Of a stretch of 64,000 nucleotides of DNA, positions 36,808-49,302 are shown piece by piece. Every line of letters starts with the position of its first letter. The stretch's first letter is position 1. The position numbers were made by a program, and so were the translations under genes. The stretch lies in the NCBI RefSeq assembly GCF_001598295.1, contig NZ_BCYR01000016.1, forward strand, positions 30,771-94,770. Direction: 5' to 3'. The stretch comes from Klebsiella ornithinolytica NBRC 105727 = ATCC 31898 (GTDB lineage: Bacteria; Pseudomonadota; Gammaproteobacteria; Enterobacterales; Enterobacteriaceae). The notes under the pieces are model-generated. The model saw only the letters and a list, made by a program, of their open reading frames with translations. It had not been told where the DNA came from and made no database searches.

Positions 36808-37467
36808 CTACCCGTTGACCCACGCCAGCGTAAACCCATCCCAGCCTTTGCTACCTACCGTTTGCAGCGCCGTGACCGTCAGGCGCGGATCGCGGGCCAT
36901 CATCTCGATAAAGCGTCGTACACCCTGCACGCGGTCGTCCTCGCTGCGCGGGTTCACCACCTCGCCGTCGCGCACCACGTTATCGCCGATAATCAATGTT
37001 CCTGGTCGGGAATAGCGCAAGGCCCAGCGCAAATAGTCGGGATTGCTGGGTTTATCGGCATCAATAAAAATCAGATCAAACGGCGGGCGATCGCCGAGGG
37101 ATTCCAGGGTCTGCAGCGCCGGCCCCTCCCGTAGCGTGACCTGCTTATCGACCCCCGCCAGACGCAGATTTTCGCGCGCCACCGCGGCATGGCGCGGATC
37201 GGCCTCCAGGGTCAGCAGCTCGCCATCTTCCGGCAGCTCACGAGCCATCCAGATGGTGCTGTATCCGCCGAGCGTGCCGATTTCCAGCACCCGCTGCGCC
37301 CGCACCATGCGCACCAGCAGCGCCAGAAACTTTCCCTGATTAGCGGCGACGTCAAAAGCCGGCAGCCCGGCGCGCTGATTGTTCGCCAGCACCTGGCTGA
37401 GCAGCGGATCCTGGGGAATTAAAGCATCAATCAGATAACTGTCTACGGCAGACCATTGTTGTTGCAT
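36808..37467 (-). CDS. SAM-dependent O-methyltransferase (catechol/caffeoyl-CoA OMT-like)
   Basis: A 219-residue class I methyltransferase of the type-3 O-methyltransferase family. Motif I is VLEIGTLGGYSTIWMA near residue 62; the metal-binding-type acid is in LIFIDADKPSNPDY and GDNVVRDGEV follows. Such enzymes methylate catechols or phenolic acids using a divalent metal. It starts 15 bp after the outer-membrane channel gene and is the last gene of the efflux operon, so it may modify the same aromatic compounds that are pumped out; that link is inference. Confidence 0.88.
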   Translation of the reverse strand: MQQQWSAVDSYLIDALIPQDPLLSQVLANNQRAGLPAFDVAANQGKFLALLVRMVRAQRVLEIGTLGGYSTIWMARELPEDGELLTLEADPRHAAVARENLRLAGVDKQVTLREGPALQTLESLGDRPPFDLIFIDADKPSNPDYLRWALRYSRPGTLIIGDNVVRDGEVVNPRSEDDRVQGVRRFIEMMARDPRLTVTALQTVGSKGWDGFTLAWVNG

Positions 37468-37482
37468 AAGCGATTTCCCGCG

Positions 37483-38862
37483 TTACGTCCCTGATGAGTC
37501 TGACCAGCCGCCTCCCAGCGACCGGTATAAATCCACCTGCGCCAGTAGCAGATTGTTTTTCACCTGCACAACGCTAATCTGCGTAGAGAACAGCGTGCGC
37601 TGGGCGTCCAGTACGTCAAGATAGGAGGAGTAGCCGTTGCGGTAGCGATTCTGCGCAATGCGCAAGGTTTCCTGCGCCACCTCTTGCTGGCTGAGGAGTT
37701 CGTTTAACTGCTCGCCATAGCGGGCGATGGCATCAAGACTGTCATTCACTTCCTGAAACGCGCCGCGCACCGTCTTCTCATAACCGTACAGCGCCTGGTT
37801 GCGTTGCGCCATCGACACATCCACCTGCGCATTGAGCGCCTGACGGTTGAGCAGCGGGGCGAGAATACTGCCGCCAAGGCTCCACAACCGCAGCGGGTTA
37901 TCGAGCAGGTCCGGCAACGTCCGATCCTGCAGGCTACCGGTGGCGGTCAAATTGATCGACGGCAGGAGCTGCGCCTGCGAGGAGGCGAGGGTGGCATCGG
38001 CGGCAAGCAATTGCCGCTGGGCCTGAACAATATCCGGACGGCGGTTCAGCAGCGTGGAGGGCAGCTGGGACGGCAGCGCGAGCGGCGTCAGTCGGCTGAA
38101 ATCCTGGCGCTGAATGCTGCCAGGGTTGCTGCCCGTCAGGACGCTCAGGGCGTTCTCCTGCTGAGCTATTTGATGCTGAAGCGGCGGGATCTGCGAACGG
38201 GTTGAACGCAGTTCAGAATCGGCCTGCATCAGCTCCAGGCGCGATGTATAGCCGGTCTCAAACTGACGTTTAGCCAGGTTGTACGCGTCCTGGCGCGATT
38301 TCAGCGTCTGCCGGGTGACCCGCAGTTGCTCATCCAGCGAAAGCAGCGTCAGATACCCCGCGGCTACCGAGGTGGCGACGGTGAGATCGGCGGCCGCGGC
38401 GGCGGCTTTTTGCGCCTCCAGACTCGCCTGGGCGGCGCTGGCCGCGCTGCGGTTAGCGCCCCAGATATCCACATCATAGCTGGCGGTTAATCCGCCTTTA
38501 TAGACCGTGCTGTGCACGGGCAGGCCGGTTGCTGCGGACTGCGCCCGCGCGCGGGTGCCGGTCAATGAGGCATCCAGCGATGGAAACAGGCTGCTATCGA
38601 CGGCGTAGGCCCGGGCCTGATACTCATTGACGCGCTCGCGGGCGATCAGCACATCGCTGTTGTAGCGTAGCGCCTGGTCGACATAGCGATTGAGCTGGCT
38701 GTCGTGAAAGTGGCGCCACCACACCCCTTCCACCGGGCTGGCCGGGCCGACATCGGCACGCCAGGCGGCCGGGATCTGTAATGACGACCCGGCACGCTGA
38801 ACGTCCGCCGATTGACAGCCGATCAGTACGAGGGCCAGCGCGAGAGTCAGCGGGCGGATCAT
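37483..38862 (-). CDS. NodT-family outer-membrane efflux lipoprotein
   Basis: TolC-like trimeric channel subunit of 459 residues. The signal peptide ends in the lipobox LVLIGC with Cys16 lipidated. Two OEP repeats follow (about 60-250 and 265-450), with YDVDIWGANRSA, LLNRRPDIVQAQRQLLAADA and YRNGYSSYLDVLDAQRTLF as family landmarks. It overlaps the upstream periplasmic adaptor gene by four bases. Forms the exit duct of the tripartite pump. Confidence 0.93.
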   Translation of the reverse strand: MIRPLTLALALVLIGCQSADVQRAGSSLQIPAAWRADVGPASPVEGVWWRHFHDSQLNRYVDQALRYNSDVLIARERVNEYQARAYAVDSSLFPSLDASLTGTRARAQSAATGLPVHSTVYKGGLTASYDVDIWGANRSAASAAQASLEAQKAAAAAADLTVATSVAAGYLTLLSLDEQLRVTRQTLKSRQDAYNLAKRQFETGYTSRLELMQADSELRSTRSQIPPLQHQIAQQENALSVLTGSNPGSIQRQDFSRLTPLALPSQLPSTLLNRRPDIVQAQRQLLAADATLASSQAQLLPSINLTATGSLQDRTLPDLLDNPLRLWSLGGSILAPLLNRQALNAQVDVSMAQRNQALYGYEKTVRGAFQEVNDSLDAIARYGEQLNELLSQQEVAQETLRIAQNRYRNGYSSYLDVLDAQRTLFSTQISVVQVKNNLLLAQVDLYRSLGGGWSDSSGT

Positions 38863-39944
38863 GGCTGTGCTCCCTCGCGGGTATCAATGGTGACCTGCAC
38901 CGACATTCCCGGGCGCAGTCGCGAACTGTTCTTCTGCCCGTCCTTCACCGCAATGCGCACCGGAATGCGCTGCGCGATTTTGACAAAGTTGCCGGTGGCG
39001 TTATCCGGGGAGATAGCGCTGAACTCAACGCCGGTCGCCGGCGAGATGCTTTGTACGGTACCGCTGAATGTTTCGCCGTTCAGCGCATCGACGGTAAAGG
39101 TGGCGGGCTGGCCGATACGAATTTGCGCCAGCTGGGTCTCTTTCATGTTGGCGATCACCCAGTGCTGCGGCGGCACCAGCGAGGTTAAGTGGGTACCGGC
39201 GCTAACGTAGGCGCCGAGGCGCACGGATATCTGTCCGAGCTGACCGGCGGTGGGGGCGACAATGCGCGTGTTGTTCAGATCGATTTCCGCCAGCTCCAGC
39301 GCCGCGCTGGCGCTGGCGACGTCGGCTGCCAGCGCATCGCGGTTTACGATGGTTGATTGCAGATCCTGGCGCGACATTTCCAGCGTTGCTTTTGCCTGTT
39401 CAATATCGGCGGAACCCTGCGCCGCGCTGGCCCGGGCGGAATCGCGTTCGCGTATGGACAGTGAACCGTCGGCGGTCAAATCCTGCACGCGTTTTAAATC
39501 GGCCTGGTTTTTCTGGTTCTGCGCGCGGGCGTTTTGCAGCGCCGCTTCGTTGCGTTGAATGACCGCCTCGGCACTTTTACGCTGCTGCAGGTTATTTTTC
39601 AGCGCCGCCTCTTTCATCGCCAGCGTCGCCTGCGCCTGATGAACGCGCTGTTTGTAGATCCGGTCATCAATCTGGAACAGCACCTGGCCTGGCTTGACGT
39701 AGGCGAAATCCTGGACATTAACGGCAGTCACATAGCCGCTGACCTGCGGACTGATAAAGGTGGTCTGCCCGCGAACATAGGCGTTATCGGTAAATTGGCT
39801 GTGGCGGGTAAACGGCGGCAGCTGCCAGGCATACAAAATCACCAGCACGCCGATAAGACCGATGGCGGCGGCGGTAAAAATAGATACCACGCGGATATTA
39901 TTGCGGGTGTTGGCCTGTTGCCTGGCCGCATCCTGCTGACTCAT
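38859..39944 (-). CDS. HlyD/EmrA-family periplasmic adaptor
   Basis: Membrane-fusion protein of 361 residues. One membrane anchor lies at about residues 20-43. The lipoyl/barrel-sandwich motif (VRGQTTFISPQVSGYVTAVNVQDFAYVKPGQVLFQID) is split by a long coiled-coil hairpin at about 100-210. A beta-barrel domain (PTAGQLGQISVRLGAYVSAGTHLTSLVP) completes it. It bridges the MFS pump and the outer-membrane channel. Begins 27 bp after the pump gene. Confidence 0.93.
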   Translation of the reverse strand: MSQQDAARQQANTRNNIRVVSIFTAAAIGLIGVLVILYAWQLPPFTRHSQFTDNAYVRGQTTFISPQVSGYVTAVNVQDFAYVKPGQVLFQIDDRIYKQRVHQAQATLAMKEAALKNNLQQRKSAEAVIQRNEAALQNARAQNQKNQADLKRVQDLTADGSLSIRERDSARASAAQGSADIEQAKATLEMSRQDLQSTIVNRDALAADVASASAALELAEIDLNNTRIVAPTAGQLGQISVRLGAYVSAGTHLTSLVPPQHWVIANMKETQLAQIRIGQPATFTVDALNGETFSGTVQSISPATGVEFSAISPDNATGNFVKIAQRIPVRIAVKDGQKNSSRLRPGMSVQVTIDTREGAQP

Positions 39945-39971
39945 AACGACTCCAGAGAAAAATTATCAGTG

Positions 39972-41624
39972 TTATTTGCTGCCCGTCGCGCGTTGCAACG
40001 CGATACGGGCGGTAATACGCAGTCTTATCAATCGCCAGAACACCCAGATCAGCGTCCCGGCGGAAATCGCCGCGGTCAGAAGATAGGTGTCATTGTAGGC
40101 AAGAATATTGGCCTGCAGCGTCGAGGCGTTTTGCAGCAGCGTGCTGGCCTGGACGTTCAGCAGGGTACTGTCGCCGATCTGGCTTTGGTACAGCTGGCTG
40201 TATTGCTGCAGGCGCTCGGTAATTAACGGGTTCAGAGTGGTCAGCTGGTCGGCCAGCTGGCTGGAGTGGAACTTCTCCCGCCAGGTCTGGAAGGTCCCGA
40301 GAATAGCCGAACCCAGCAGGCCGCCGATATTCTGGCTCATCCCAAACAGCACCGAAAAACTCACCAGGTTGCGCGGGTCGGCAATGACCCCGCCGATCCC
40401 GGCGAGCATGGCCGGAGCGAGGAAAAAGGCGCTGCCGAAACCGAGTAAAAACTGGCTGAACATCAGCTGCTCCGGGCGAGTCAGGATGGTGGACTGACTG
40501 TCGAGCAGCGAGGCTAGCATGATGCAGGTCAGCGCGGTGGCGATCGGCCAGTAGAGCCGCTGCGGATTGAGGGTCAGACAGCTGGCGATAATCCCGCTGA
40601 GGATACCGGCGAAAATTGACCAGGCCAGCGTGCCCATCTGTTCGTTTTGCAGCCCCGCGTACTGTAGCCAGCCGATAACCCCGGTGTTTTGCTCCGCCAG
40701 CACAATGCGAATAAGCAGCATAATCAGCCCCAGACGCAGGATACTGCCGCTGGAGAGCCACTGCGTATTGAGCAGCGGGTTGCTTCGGTTGTGCTCAAAA
40801 ACAATGGCCGAGACAATTAACACCACCGCGCCCGCCAGCGACCAGCCAATCCACGGGGCTTCAAACCACCAGTCGAGACGGCCCAGCGACAGGACGGCGC
40901 AGACCAGCGCCATGCCGGGCGCCAGCAACATGAAGGTAATGAAATCCTTTTTCTCGAACACCTTTTTCCGATCGCTGGGCGGCAGCTTCAGCACGATAAC
41001 GCAGGCCAGGGATATGAGTGCCAGCCCCAGTTCGAAGAAGTAGAGTCCGCGCCATTCGTCAAGCTGTAACAGTTCGGTGGAGAACAGGCGGGCAATGGGG
41101 ATCGCCAGCGAGGAGCCGGTAATGCCAATCGTCAACGCTTTCAGGCGGTGGCGAGCGGGCCACGCCTGCACCTGATAATAGATACCCAAAGAACTGAGGG
41201 CGGCCGCCACCATGCCGTGGGCGGCGCGAACCATCATCGCCGAGCTGAGATCGTTGACGAAGAGGTGGAAAAAGGTCACCAGCACGTAGAGCACCAGGAA
41301 GCCTTCGGTAAAGGCGCGCAGGCCGAACTGCTGGCGGAATTTCACCAGCAGCAGGTTAATCGACACGTTGGTCATCACGTACACCGCGGGCAGCCAGGCG
41401 ATCTCCGTGGACCACGCGGCAAATGTCCCCTGCAGGTTTTGCAGGTTGGCGGTCACCACCGCATTACCCAGCGCGCCGGTCAGGCACACCAGCAGCCCGA
41501 CGATGCCATAGGCGATGCGTTTCGGGGGGCTGTGAATCGGCGTTGACGGCGAGCCGAGCAGCGCGGGTTTCTCGTGCGGCGCCCAGTCATGAGGGCGATA
41601 GGGATTACTCTCGCGGCGCGGCAT
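39972..41624 (-). CDS. DHA2-type MFS drug/aromatic efflux pump
   Basis: A 550-residue inner-membrane antiporter with about 14 predicted helices and a hydrophilic N-terminal tail of 35 residues. It resembles EmrB and FarB-like pumps that work with an adaptor and a TolC-type channel. Family features include LPAVYVMTNVSINLLLVKFRQQFG after helix 2 and GFGSAFFLAPAMLAGIGGV in the second half. The start shares one base with the MarR stop (TAATG), so translation is coupled. Substrate unknown; MarR control and the methyltransferase suggest phenolic compounds. Confidence 0.92.
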   Translation of the reverse strand: MPRRESNPYRPHDWAPHEKPALLGSPSTPIHSPPKRIAYGIVGLLVCLTGALGNAVVTANLQNLQGTFAAWSTEIAWLPAVYVMTNVSINLLLVKFRQQFGLRAFTEGFLVLYVLVTFFHLFVNDLSSAMMVRAAHGMVAAALSSLGIYYQVQAWPARHRLKALTIGITGSSLAIPIARLFSTELLQLDEWRGLYFFELGLALISLACVIVLKLPPSDRKKVFEKKDFITFMLLAPGMALVCAVLSLGRLDWWFEAPWIGWSLAGAVVLIVSAIVFEHNRSNPLLNTQWLSSGSILRLGLIMLLIRIVLAEQNTGVIGWLQYAGLQNEQMGTLAWSIFAGILSGIIASCLTLNPQRLYWPIATALTCIMLASLLDSQSTILTRPEQLMFSQFLLGFGSAFFLAPAMLAGIGGVIADPRNLVSFSVLFGMSQNIGGLLGSAILGTFQTWREKFHSSQLADQLTTLNPLITERLQQYSQLYQSQIGDSTLLNVQASTLLQNASTLQANILAYNDTYLLTAAISAGTLIWVFWRLIRLRITARIALQRATGSK

Positions 41625-42055
41625 TATTTTTTCTCCAGCTCGCGCAGCAGGGTTTCCAGTACCCGCTGAGTGCGCTCGCGCTCCTCGGCGGTGATGGAAC
41701 TGAGGATCTCTTCGCGCAGGGCGTCCGCCACGGTTTTGACCTGGTGATAGACCTCAAGACCCTTTTCCGTGGCGACCAGCAGCCGTTTGCGTTTATCGCG
41801 CTCGGTGATAACGCGCTCGACCAGCCCCAGCCCGACAAGGCGATTGACCAGCGGAACGATGGTGGCGCTTTCCACGCCCAGCTCCTGGGCCAGCTCAATT
41901 TGCGACAGCGGGTCGGCGTTGCGGGCAATGGCCGCAACTGCGACCCAGCTGGCCTGACTCATACCGAGGTCTTTCAGGCGGCGATTGACCGCCAGCCGCC
42001 AGTGGTGGGCCGTGAGATACAACAGATGGGAAAAGGTAAGCTGCCGGTTATCCAT
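41624..42055 (-). CDS. MarR-family repressor of the efflux operon
   Basis: A 143-residue winged-helix dimer regulator. DNA-binding elements are LSQIELAQELGVESATIVPLVNRLVGLGLVERVITERDKRKRLL at about 50-95, flanked by dimerisation helices. It resembles SlyA/MarR proteins that sense phenolic ligands. First gene of the five-gene minus-strand operon. I chose ATG 42055; an upstream ATG at 42088 falls inside the probable operator and is unlikely. Confidence 0.9.
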   Translation of the reverse strand: MDNRQLTFSHLLYLTAHHWRLAVNRRLKDLGMSQASWVAVAAIARNADPLSQIELAQELGVESATIVPLVNRLVGLGLVERVITERDKRKRLLVATEKGLEVYHQVKTVADALREEILSSITAEERERTQRVLETLLRELEKK

Positions 42056-42087
42056 AGTCTTCTTCGCATCAGTACATGACAAAATCA

Positions 42088-42099
42088 TTAGAGCTCTAA
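42088..42099. promoter_or_regulatory. Probable MarR operator upstream of the efflux operon
   Basis: TTAGAGCTCTAA is a perfect 12-bp palindrome 33 bp before the repressor start and just downstream of a TAGAAT-like -10 element on the minus strand. The position fits autorepression by the MarR protein. Confidence 0.55.
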
Positions 42100-42256
42100 C
42101 TATTCTATTCCTGATGGAAAGCCAAATTCAAGGGCAGATGCTAAAAAGTTGTTAACGCTACGTGCGCTTAGCAGGGGGAATACCTGACACGCTGACGTGC
42201 AGGGGGGGAAGAACGAACCGGGAAGGGCGCTACCGGTGGGATGGCCTGGCGTGGAC

Positions 42257-42284
42257 AAAAAAAAGCCCGGGCGATAGCCCGGGC
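42257..42284 (-). terminator. Terminator of the glutamate dehydrogenase gene
   Basis: On the minus strand GCCCGGGC repeats around a 4-base loop to form an 8-bp stem followed by eight T residues, 16 bp after the stop codon. A strong intrinsic terminator. Confidence 0.9.
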
Positions 42285-42299
42285 GGGGGGCGCTGCATC

Positions 42300-43574
42300 T
42301 TAGCCTGGGTAGATACCGCGATCTTTACGCGCCATCAGAATGCGTTCACAGGCGACGATATAGGCTGCGGTACGCAGAGAGCACTCTTTGTCTGCGGCCT
42401 TCTCGCAAACGTGAATGATCGCGTCAGTCATGATGCGGTCCATCTTGGCGTTGATCTCTTCTTCGCTCCAGAAGAAGCTCGCCATATCCTGGACCCATTC
42501 AAAGTAGCTGACGGTCACGCCGCCGGCGTTACAGATAACGTCAGGCACCACGACGACACCGCGTTCGGCAAGGACATCATCCGCTTCCGGATAGGTCGGG
42601 CCGTTCGCCCCTTCCAGCACCAGCTTACAGGTCAGTTTTTCTGCGCGCTCGCGCGTGATCTGGCCTTCCAGCGCGGCGGGGATCAGAATGTCCATCTGGG
42701 TGGTCCAGAAGGCATCTTTGTCGATTTCACGGGCGCCCGGGAAACCGGCAATCTGCTTCTTCTCAGCCTGCCATGCGGTCAGGGCGGCCATATCAATGCC
42801 CCCTTCGTTATACAGGGTGGCGGTGTGGTCCTGAATCACCACGATCCGCGCGCCCACTTCGGCGAACAGACGAGCGGCTTCGCTACCGACGTTACCAAAA
42901 CCTTGCAGCGCCACTTTCGCGCCTTCAATTTCAATTCCGGAACGGCCGGCGACTTCACGGCCGGTAATAAAGACGCCGCGACCGGTCGCTTTTTCACGTC
43001 CCAGCGAACCGCCGAGGTGAATCGGCTTGCCGGTCACCACGCCGGTAATCGTGGTGCCATGGTTCATGGAATAGGTATCCATCATCCACGCCATTACTTT
43101 ACCGTTGGTGCCGACGTCCGGGGCCGGAATATCTTTCTGCGGCCCGATAATCAGACCGATTTCGCTGGTATAGCGGCGGGTCAGACGCTCCAGCTCGCCT
43201 TCTGACAGGCTGAACGGGTCAACGCGCACGCCGCCTTTGGCGCCGCCGTAAGGAATATTGACCGCGGCGCACTTAATGGTCATCCAGGCAGAAAGCGCCA
43301 TCACTTCGTTCAGGTCAACGTCTGGATGGTAGCGAACACCACCTTTACCCGGTCCACGCGATAGATTGTGCTGTACGCGGTAACCTTCAAAGTGACGGAT
43401 AGTGCCATCATCCATCTGCACCGGAATGTCGACAATCAGCGCGCGTTTCGGGTGACGCAGAGTTTCCACCCAGTAGGCGAGATCGCCCAGGTAAGGCGCG
43501 ACGCGGTCGATCTGGCGCAGGTAGGTTGTCCATGGAGATGTACTACTTTCAGATGCGTAAGATAACTTTTCCAT
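42300..43574 (-). CDS. Glutamate dehydrogenase (Glu/Leu/Phe/Val family, GudB/RocG-like)
   Basis: Converts glutamate to 2-oxoglutarate and ammonia. At 424 residues it belongs to the shorter hexameric class resembling catabolic RocG/GudB rather than the 447-residue E. coli GdhA. Substrate and catalytic motifs are [13 protein letters not shown] and [10 protein letters not shown] (catalytic Lys); the Rossmann turn is [12 protein letters not shown]. Asp-containing VVIQDHT after it suggests NAD preference, an inference. It is divergent from astC, whose pathway yields glutamate, so a role in arginine breakdown is likely. AGGA lies 5 bases before the ATG. Confidence 0.9.
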   Translation of the reverse strand: MEKLSYASESSTSPWTTYLRQIDRVAPYLGDLAYWVETLRHPKRALIVDIPVQMDDGTIRHFEGYRVQHNLSRGPGKGGVRYHPDVDLNEVMALSAWMTIKCAAVNIPYGGAKGGVRVDPFSLSEGELERLTRRYTSEIGLIIGPQKDIPAPDVGTNGKVMAWMMDTYSMNHGTTITGVVTGKPIHLGGSLGREKATGRGVFITGREVAGRSGIEIEGAKVALQGFGNVGSEAARLFAEVGARIVVIQDHTATLYNEGGIDMAALTAWQAEKKQIAGFPGAREIDKDAFWTTQMDILIPAALEGQITRERAEKLTCKLVLEGANGPTYPEADDVLAERGVVVVPDVICNAGGVTVSYFEWVQDMASFFWSEEEINAKMDRIMTDAIIHVCEKAADKECSLRTAAYIVACERILMARKDRGIYPG

Positions 43575-43628
43575 AAGAGTCCTGTTCTTAGTGTTATTTA
43601 TGTCGTGTGAAACCGTGGAATATTTCTA

Positions 43629-43748
43629 CCCGTCATACTTCAAGCCGCATGAGCGTTGGCTTTCCTCGTTCACCCCAGTCATTCACTTCAGTAAGCCCTG
43701 GGGATCCCCTGCGTCGCCGCCTTCCTGCAACCCGAATGATTCAGGGTA
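43629..43748. repeat. ERIC element
   Basis: The 120-bp stretch matches the enterobacterial repetitive intergenic consensus: it starts CCGTCATACTTCAAG, contains CGTTGGCT, TTCACCCCAGTCA and CCTGGGGAT in the known order, and ends CCTGCAACCCGAAT...TCAGGGTA. The central CCCCAG/CTGGGG arms pair. It sits in the 650-bp gap between the divergent glutamate dehydrogenase and astC. Confidence 0.88.
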
Positions 43749-43884
43749 CACAGCAGTAAACTCTGTGCAATGAATGTTATCACCAATTTTATAAACCGGT
43801 ATTTGACGGGTATTCCGAATTTTAAATTTTTGTTAGAAATTTGGTTTTTCGATTGCATAACTACGCAGCCAAAAACGGGATCAT

Positions 43885-44226
43885 GTTGTGCATTTATATG
43901 CATATTTTATGCACTATGGTGAATAGTAAAATAATTTTTTCATATTTATCATTATCTTGATGATCTTCAAAAAGTGAATAAAATGATGGTGCTGGTATTG
44001 ACTTTGTCACGCGACAGGGCCCAGCATGAGAGCACGCAATGCACAAGGTATTAACCGAGAGTTAACAAATACCCATAAATATAAAAAGGCTTTGTTTTAT
44101 TGTGGTGAATATATCTTCATCGCAACGGGCTCGTTCGCCAGTAAAACAGGGATCGGGGAATTGTTAATGTCGACTCACCATGATTGGCCCACTGAATAAT
44201 GCCAATAATCGTTCCGGAGAATTGTT
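43885..44226 (+). promoter_or_regulatory. astC promoter region
   Basis: AT-rich control region before astC. GTGCAT (43888), ATGCAT (43898) and ATGCAC (43909) are spaced 10-11 bp, one helical turn each. TGGTATTGACTTTGT at 43993-44007 has the GG-N10-G layout of a sigma-54 promoter, though with GT in place of GC at -12. In E. coli astC is driven by sigma-54 with NtrC and by ArgR; the sites here are only candidates. Confidence 0.35.
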
Positions 44227-45432
44227 ATGTCAGGCTCTATGACTCGTGAAGATTTTAATTCTTACATGGTTCCCTGTTTTGCCCCTTCGCCCTTTATTCC
44301 AGTGAAGGCGGCGGGCTCGAAAGTCTGGGATCAGCAGGGTAAAGAATATATCGATTTAGCGGGTGGCATTGCCGTTAACTCTCTCGGGCACACCCATCCG
44401 GCGCTGGTTGCGGCGCTGAAATCTCAGCTTGATAACCTCTGGCATATCGGCAACGGCTATACCAATGAGCCGGTGCTGCAGCTGGCGAAAACGCTGGTGG
44501 AATCGACCTTTGCCGATAAGGTGTTCTTCTGTAACTCCGGGGCGGAAGCCAATGAAGCGGCGCTGAAACTGGCGCGTAAATATGCCCACGATAAGTCTGG
44601 CGCGGACAAAAGCGAAATTATCGCCTTCCAGAATGCATTCCACGGCCGCACGCTGTTTACCGTGACGGTCGGCGGGCAGCCGAAATACTCATGCGATTAT
44701 GCGCCGCTGCCGCAGGATATTACCCATCTGCCCTATAACGATATCGCGGCGGTCAAAGCGGCAATATCGGACCGCACCTGCGCGGTGATCGTCGAGCCGA
44801 TTATCGGCGAAGGCGGCGTGATGCCTGCCGACCCGGCGTTCCTGCAGGCGCTGCGCGAACTGTGCGACCAGCACGATGCTGCGCTGATTTTTGATGAGGT
44901 CCAGACCGGTGCCGGACGTACCGGCACGCTGTATGCCTACCAGCACTACAACGTGGTTCCGGATATTCTCACCAGCGCGAAAGGACTCGGCGGCGGTTTC
45001 CCGATTGGGGCGATGCTGGCCAAAGAGGCCTGGGCTCAGGTTTTCCAGCCGGGCACCCACGGCACCACGTTCGGCGGCAATCCGCTGGCGGCGACGGTCG
45101 CCAACACCGTTCTGGCCCAGCTGGATGACCCACTGCTGGCCGGCGTCGCCCGGCGTCATGACCTCATCGTCGAGAAGCTGAACGCGCTGAACGCTCGCTA
45201 CGATCTCTTCAGCGCGGTACGCGGTAAGGGGCTGTTGATCGGCGCAGAGCTGGCCAGCCATCTGCGCGGCCAGGCTAAAACCCTGACCAATCTGGCCGCG
45301 GAAGAGGGCGTCATTGCGCTGATTGCCGGTCCGGATGTCCTGCGCTTTGCTCCGGCGCTCAATATTCCGCTGGCGGACATTGAGGACGCTTTCGTGCGCC
45401 TTGAACGCGCCGTCGCCCGCCTGACGCGCTAA
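44227..45432 (+). CDS. astC: Succinylornithine transaminase
   Basis: Third step of the AST arginine pathway: transfers the amino group of N2-succinylornithine to 2-oxoglutarate, giving glutamate. PLP enzyme of 401 residues. [52 protein letters not shown] and the PLP lysine in [15 protein letters not shown] are clear. Closely related to ArgD, but first place in astCADBE decides the assignment. GGAG lies 8 bases before the ATG. Confidence 0.95.
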   Translation: MSGSMTREDFNSYMVPCFAPSPFIPVKAAGSKVWDQQGKEYIDLAGGIAVNSLGHTHPALVAALKSQLDNLWHIGNGYTNEPVLQLAKTLVESTFADKVFFCNSGAEANEAALKLARKYAHDKSGADKSEIIAFQNAFHGRTLFTVTVGGQPKYSCDYAPLPQDITHLPYNDIAAVKAAISDRTCAVIVEPIIGEGGVMPADPAFLQALRELCDQHDAALIFDEVQTGAGRTGTLYAYQHYNVVPDILTSAKGLGGGFPIGAMLAKEAWAQVFQPGTHGTTFGGNPLAATVANTVLAQLDDPLLAGVARRHDLIVEKLNALNARYDLFSAVRGKGLLIGAELASHLRGQAKTLTNLAAEEGVIALIAGPDVLRFAPALNIPLADIEDAFVRLERAVARLTR

Positions 45433-45446
45433 TCGGGGGACGGTTT

Positions 45447-47929
<2,483 letters not shown>

Positions 47930-47951
47930 TAACGGATTCTGTGAGGACACC

Positions 47952-49292
47952 ATGTCTGGTTTTGAAGCTAATTTTGATGGCCTGGTTGGGCCGACGCACC
48001 ATTACGCCGGTCTTTCGGTCGGCAACGAAGCCTCGCAAAACAACCGCGACGGCTTATCCAACCCGAAGAAAGCGGCGCTGCAGGGGCTGTTTAAAATGAA
48101 AACCCTGGCCGACAAAGGCTTCGTTCAGGGCATTTTACCGCCGCAGCCGCGGCCAAATATTTCCGCTCTGCGCGGACTGGGCTTTCAGGGGAGCGATGCG
48201 CAGGTGATTCAGCAGGCCGCCGTCGAGGCGCCGCATCTGCTGTCCGCATTTAGCTCCGCGTCGTCGATGTGGACCGCCAACGCCGCCACGGTATCGCCTT
48301 CTGCCGACAGCGCCGACGGAAAGCTGCATTTCACGGTCGCCAACCTGAACAACAAGCTGCATCGTTCTCAGGAGGCGCCGACGACCGCGTCGATTCTGCG
48401 CGCCACCTTTGCCGATGAGACCCGTTTTAGCCACCACGACGCGCTGGCGCAGCATGGCGATTTAGGCGACGAAGGGGCGGCGAACCATAGCCGCTTTTGC
48501 ACCGACTATGACCGCCAGGGGGTACAGTTTTTTGTCTACGGTAAGCGCGCCAGCGGCGGCGTGGCGCCGGCGAAATATCCGGCCCGTCAGACCCTCGAAG
48601 CCAGCCAGGCGATTGCGCGTCTGCATCGGCTGAACCCGGAATATACCGTATTCGCCCAGCAGGATCCGGCGGCCATCGACCACGGCGTGTTCCATAACGA
48701 TGTGATTTCGGTCAGCAACCGCCACGTGCTGTTCCATCATCAGCATGCTTTTTTAAATCAGCAGGCGGTGCTGGACACGCTGCGGGAAAAAACCGCGCGG
48801 CTGGATATCCCGTTTACCAGCGTCGAAGTGCCCCAGGCGCAGGTCAGTCTCGATGATACCGTGGCCTCCTATCTGTTCAACAGTCAGTTGCTCAGTAAAG
48901 CGGATGGCACGATGCTGATCGTGGTGCCGGAAGAGTGTCGCCAGCGCAGTAATGTCTGGCAGTACCTGAGTGAACTGGTCAGCAGCGGCGCTTCGCCGAT
49001 CAACGAGGTGGCGGTCTTTGATCTGCGTGAAAGCATGCGTAACGGCGGCGGCCCGGCGTGCCTGCGCCTGCGCGTCGTGCTGAATCATGACGAACTGGCG
49101 GCGGTGAATCCGCGTAGCCTGATGAATGACGAACGCTATCAGCAGTTGACCGGCTGGGTTGAAAAACATTACCGCGACCGTCTGCATGCCCGTGACCTCG
49201 GCGACCCGCAGCTGTTGAGCGAGGTTTACCAGGCCCTTGATGAACTGACGCAGATTTTAGGTCTGGGTTCGGTCTATGACTTCCAGCGCTAA
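47952..49292 (+). CDS. astB: N-succinylarginine dihydrolase
   Basis: Second step of the AST pathway: hydrolyses succinylarginine to succinylornithine, CO2 and two ammonia. A 446-residue pentein-fold enzyme related to amidinotransferases. [25 protein letters not shown] at the N-terminus and [18 protein letters not shown] (catalytic His) are typical; the catalytic Cys lies in [20 protein letters not shown]-type site precedes the ATG. Confidence 0.96.
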   Translation: MSGFEANFDGLVGPTHHYAGLSVGNEASQNNRDGLSNPKKAALQGLFKMKTLADKGFVQGILPPQPRPNISALRGLGFQGSDAQVIQQAAVEAPHLLSAFSSASSMWTANAATVSPSADSADGKLHFTVANLNNKLHRSQEAPTTASILRATFADETRFSHHDALAQHGDLGDEGAANHSRFCTDYDRQGVQFFVYGKRASGGVAPAKYPARQTLEASQAIARLHRLNPEYTVFAQQDPAAIDHGVFHNDVISVSNRHVLFHHQHAFLNQQAVLDTLREKTARLDIPFTSVEVPQAQVSLDDTVASYLFNSQLLSKADGTMLIVVPEECRQRSNVWQYLSELVSSGASPINEVAVFDLRESMRNGGGPACLRLRVVLNHDELAAVNPRSLMNDERYQQLTGWVEKHYRDRLHARDLGDPQLLSEVYQALDELTQILGLGSVYDFQR

Positions 49293-49302
49293 GGGACCGG
49301 GA

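Noticed and set aside
42162..43205. 347-codon plus-strand frame over the glutamate dehydrogenase gene
   Set aside because: Antisense shadow, passes through the terminator, no family similarity.
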